Below are positions 62,836 to 64,000 of a DNA stretch of 64,000 nt, piece after piece (the stretch's first letter is position 1; every line of letters starts with the position of its first letter). Location of the stretch: the NCBI RefSeq assembly GCF_010994375.1, contig NZ_WHMA01000004.1, positions 187,080-251,079 on the forward strand, written 5' to 3'. Made by a program: the position numbers and the translations under genes. The DNA comes from Halomonas sp. NO4 (GTDB lineage: Bacteria > Pseudomonadota > Gammaproteobacteria > Pseudomonadales > Halomonadaceae). The notes below the pieces were generated by a model. That model did not search any database. It was not told the origin of the DNA and was given only the letters and a program-made list of their open reading frames with translations.

Positions 62836-63582
62836 TCAACCCATGAACTGCCCCCCGTTGATGTCGATGTTGGCCCCGGTGATGAAGCCGGACTCCTTGT
62901 CGGCCAGAAACACCACGAGCCGAGCGATCTCTTCGGGCGTGCCAAACCGTTTCACCGGAATCGTCTCGCGAATCGCCTCGCGGACCTTCTCCGGCACCTT
63001 CATGATCATGTCGGTGGCAATGTAGCCCGGCGACACCGTGTTGACGGTGATCCCCTTGGTCGCCGTCTCCTGGGCCAGCGACATGGTCAGGCCATGCATG
63101 CCGGCCTTGGCCGCCGCATAGTTGACCTGGCCGAACTGCCCCTTGCGGCCGTTGATGGACGAGATGTTGATGATTCGACCATAGCCTTGCTCGAGCATCC
63201 CTTCGATGACGCTACGGCAGGTGTTGAAGACACTATTGAGGTTGGTGTCGATGACCTCGTTCCACTGTTCGGGGGTCATCTTCTTCAAGGTCCCGTCGCG
63301 GGTAATGCCCGCACAGTTGACCAGCACGCTGACAGGACCGAATTTCTCCTCGACCTCCTTGATGCCCGCCACGCAGGCGTCGTAGCTGGTAAGGTCGGTA
63401 CCGGAGAGCGCGATATTGTTGTACCCGTCGGCCTGCTGGGCCTCGAGCCAGGTCTTCGCCTTGTCCGGGTTGTGATAGCCCGCCACGACCTGATACCCCG
63501 CCGCAGCGAGCGCACGGCATATCGATGAGCCGATGCCGCCGGTTCCCCCGGTGACCCAGGCAACGGGTGCTGATTGAGTCAT
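62836..63582 (-). CDS. phaB: acetoacetyl-CoA reductase
   Basis: Short-chain dehydrogenase of 248 residues making (R)-3-hydroxybutyryl-CoA for polyhydroxyalkanoate. Features: cofactor loop TGGTGGIG (11-18), Ser141/Ser142, catalytic Y155 and K159 in NYAAAKAG, and PhaB-type GYHNP and IDINGGQFMG ends. The long VAGYHNPDKAKTWL segment fits NADPH-preferring PhaB. No phaA or phaC lies beside it. Upstream (63583-63777) is its promoter region and that of the tRNA. Confidence 0.94.
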   Translation of the reverse strand: MTQSAPVAWVTGGTGGIGSSICRALAAAGYQVVAGYHNPDKAKTWLEAQQADGYNNIALSGTDLTSYDACVAGIKEVEEKFGPVSVLVNCAGITRDGTLKKMTPEQWNEVIDTNLNSVFNTCRSVIEGMLEQGYGRIINISSINGRKGQFGQVNYAAAKAGMHGLTMSLAQETATKGITVNTVSPGYIATDMIMKVPEKVREAIRETIPVKRFGTPEEIARLVVFLADKESGFITGANIDINGGQFMG

Positions 63583-63736
63583 AGTACACCTCCCTGATCA
63601 TGACATTATTCGTAAGGCCGGACCCGCATCGTCGAGCCGGCCTCGACAGGATGCGACCCGAGGCGTGGCCCCTGCAAGGCATCCTTTCCTGATTATGGAC
63701 GCTGGGGCGCAACCTGCACGAGCGTTGAAGCTTCGC

Positions 63737-63764
63737 TTGACACTACAGCGTCATGGGGTAGAAT
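63737..63764 (+). promoter_or_regulatory. promoter of the initiator tRNA gene
   Basis: Consensus -35 TTGACA (63737-63742), 16-base spacer and -10 TAGAAT (63759-63764), followed by the GC-rich discriminator AGCCCC, typical of stringently controlled stable-RNA promoters. The tRNA begins 13 bases after the -10 element. Confidence 0.9.
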
Positions 63765-63777
63765 AGCCCCACGTTGA

Positions 63778-63854
<77 letters not shown>

Positions 63855-63861
63855 AACATCG

Positions 63862-63894
63862 AAAAAGCCAGAACCCAAAGGGTTCTGGCTTTTT
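63862..63894 (+). terminator. rho-independent terminator of the tRNA gene
   Basis: Perfect 15-bp stem AAAAAGCCAGAACCC (63862-63876) with 63880-63894 around AAA, ending in TTTTT. A textbook intrinsic terminator, able to act in both directions. Confidence 0.95.
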
Positions 63895-64000
63895 CATGTC
63901 GGTGAGAAGCCGCCTGGCAGCTCCTCGGTGAGGCTGCGTCCTGGAGTTACCCCGATTCAGTGGACGGTGCACGGCTTTAGCCTGGGGCTGCCGTATGCTG
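63895..64000. other. right edge of the window, no gene recognised
   Basis: The last 106 bases beyond the tRNA terminator show no gene I can support. In many gammaproteobacteria the initiator tRNA precedes rimP-nusA-infB, but that lies outside the window if present. Confidence 0.4.

Overview
The window is a compact, GC-rich (roughly two-thirds or more G+C by eye) chromosomal segment from a gammaproteobacterium. Gene content and order point to Halomonadaceae (Halomonas or a close relative): radC-coaBC-dut-algC-argB, rpsP-rimM-trmD-rplS, xerD-dsbC-hom-thrC-recJ and prfB-lysS are arranged as in the Pseudomonas/Halomonas side of the class, with slmA, minCDE, ftsYEX-rpoH and a PhaB reductase also present. 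The genus is an inference from gene content, not a sequence search. I see no prophage, insertion sequence, rRNA operon or CRISPR array; almost everything is chromosomal core with a few accessory insertions.

Layout. 1-2.1 kb: lysine/peptidoglycan precursor genes dapD (cut by the window edge) and dapE. 2.1-7.4 kb: a membrane-anchored cold-shock-domain protein, a SlyX-like protein, thioredoxin reductase, a CPxCG cysteine-rich protein and aconitase AcnA. 7.4-7.9 kb: a HicA/HicB toxin-antitoxin pair. 7.9-16 kb: malic enzyme, trpS, alanine dehydrogenase, a DUF2007 protein, rlmI, mutM, rpmG-rpmB and radC, all on the minus strand. 16.1-21.1 kb: coaBC, dut, algC, argB and slmA on the plus strand. 21.1-25.2 kb: rpoH and ftsX-ftsE-ftsY. 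25.3-29.7 kb: rsmD, zapB, then rimI, a probable DNA polymerase III psi subunit, bolA, an MFS exporter and an unknown acidic protein. 29.8-32.6 kb: lysS and prfB, the latter with the classical programmed +1 frameshift. 32.8-38.8 kb: an accessory block with a FadL-type porin, a MerR-copA copper operon ending in a 24-residue membrane peptide, a VOC protein and a YitT-family protein. 38.9-45.3 kb: a RecJ-like nuclease, thrC, hom, dsbC, xerD. 45.4-49.3 kb: rplS, trmD, rimM, rpsP, ffh. 49.6-52.4 kb: ypjD, a CorB/CorC-type transporter and a TetR regulator. 52.6-57.7 kb: an SRAP-fold protein that has lost all of its catalytic residues, a pitrilysin-type protease, sbcB. 57.9-62.8 kb: minE-minD-minC and a divergent 927-residue DUF349 protein. 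The window closes with phaB and an initiator tRNA with its own promoter and terminator.

How the genes work together. Cell division and segregation functions are unusually well represented (slmA, ftsEX, ftsY, zapB, xerD, minCDE), together with translation and ribosome assembly (rpmBG, rpsP/rplS operon, rlmI, rsmD, rimI, lysS, trpS, prfB, initiator tRNA) and protein export (ffh and ftsY form the SRP pathway). Diaminopimelate, threonine, arginine and CoA biosynthesis supply the biosynthetic part. DNA repair is represented by mutM, radC, recJ-like, sbcB and dut.

The least ordinary items are the inactive-looking SRAP protein coupled to a secreted protease, the copper operon with a duplicated metal-binding domain and a tiny membrane peptide, the cryptic psi-like protein, the transmembrane cold-shock-domain protein, the initiator tRNA with an apparent U1-U72 mismatch, and several small intergenic repeats.
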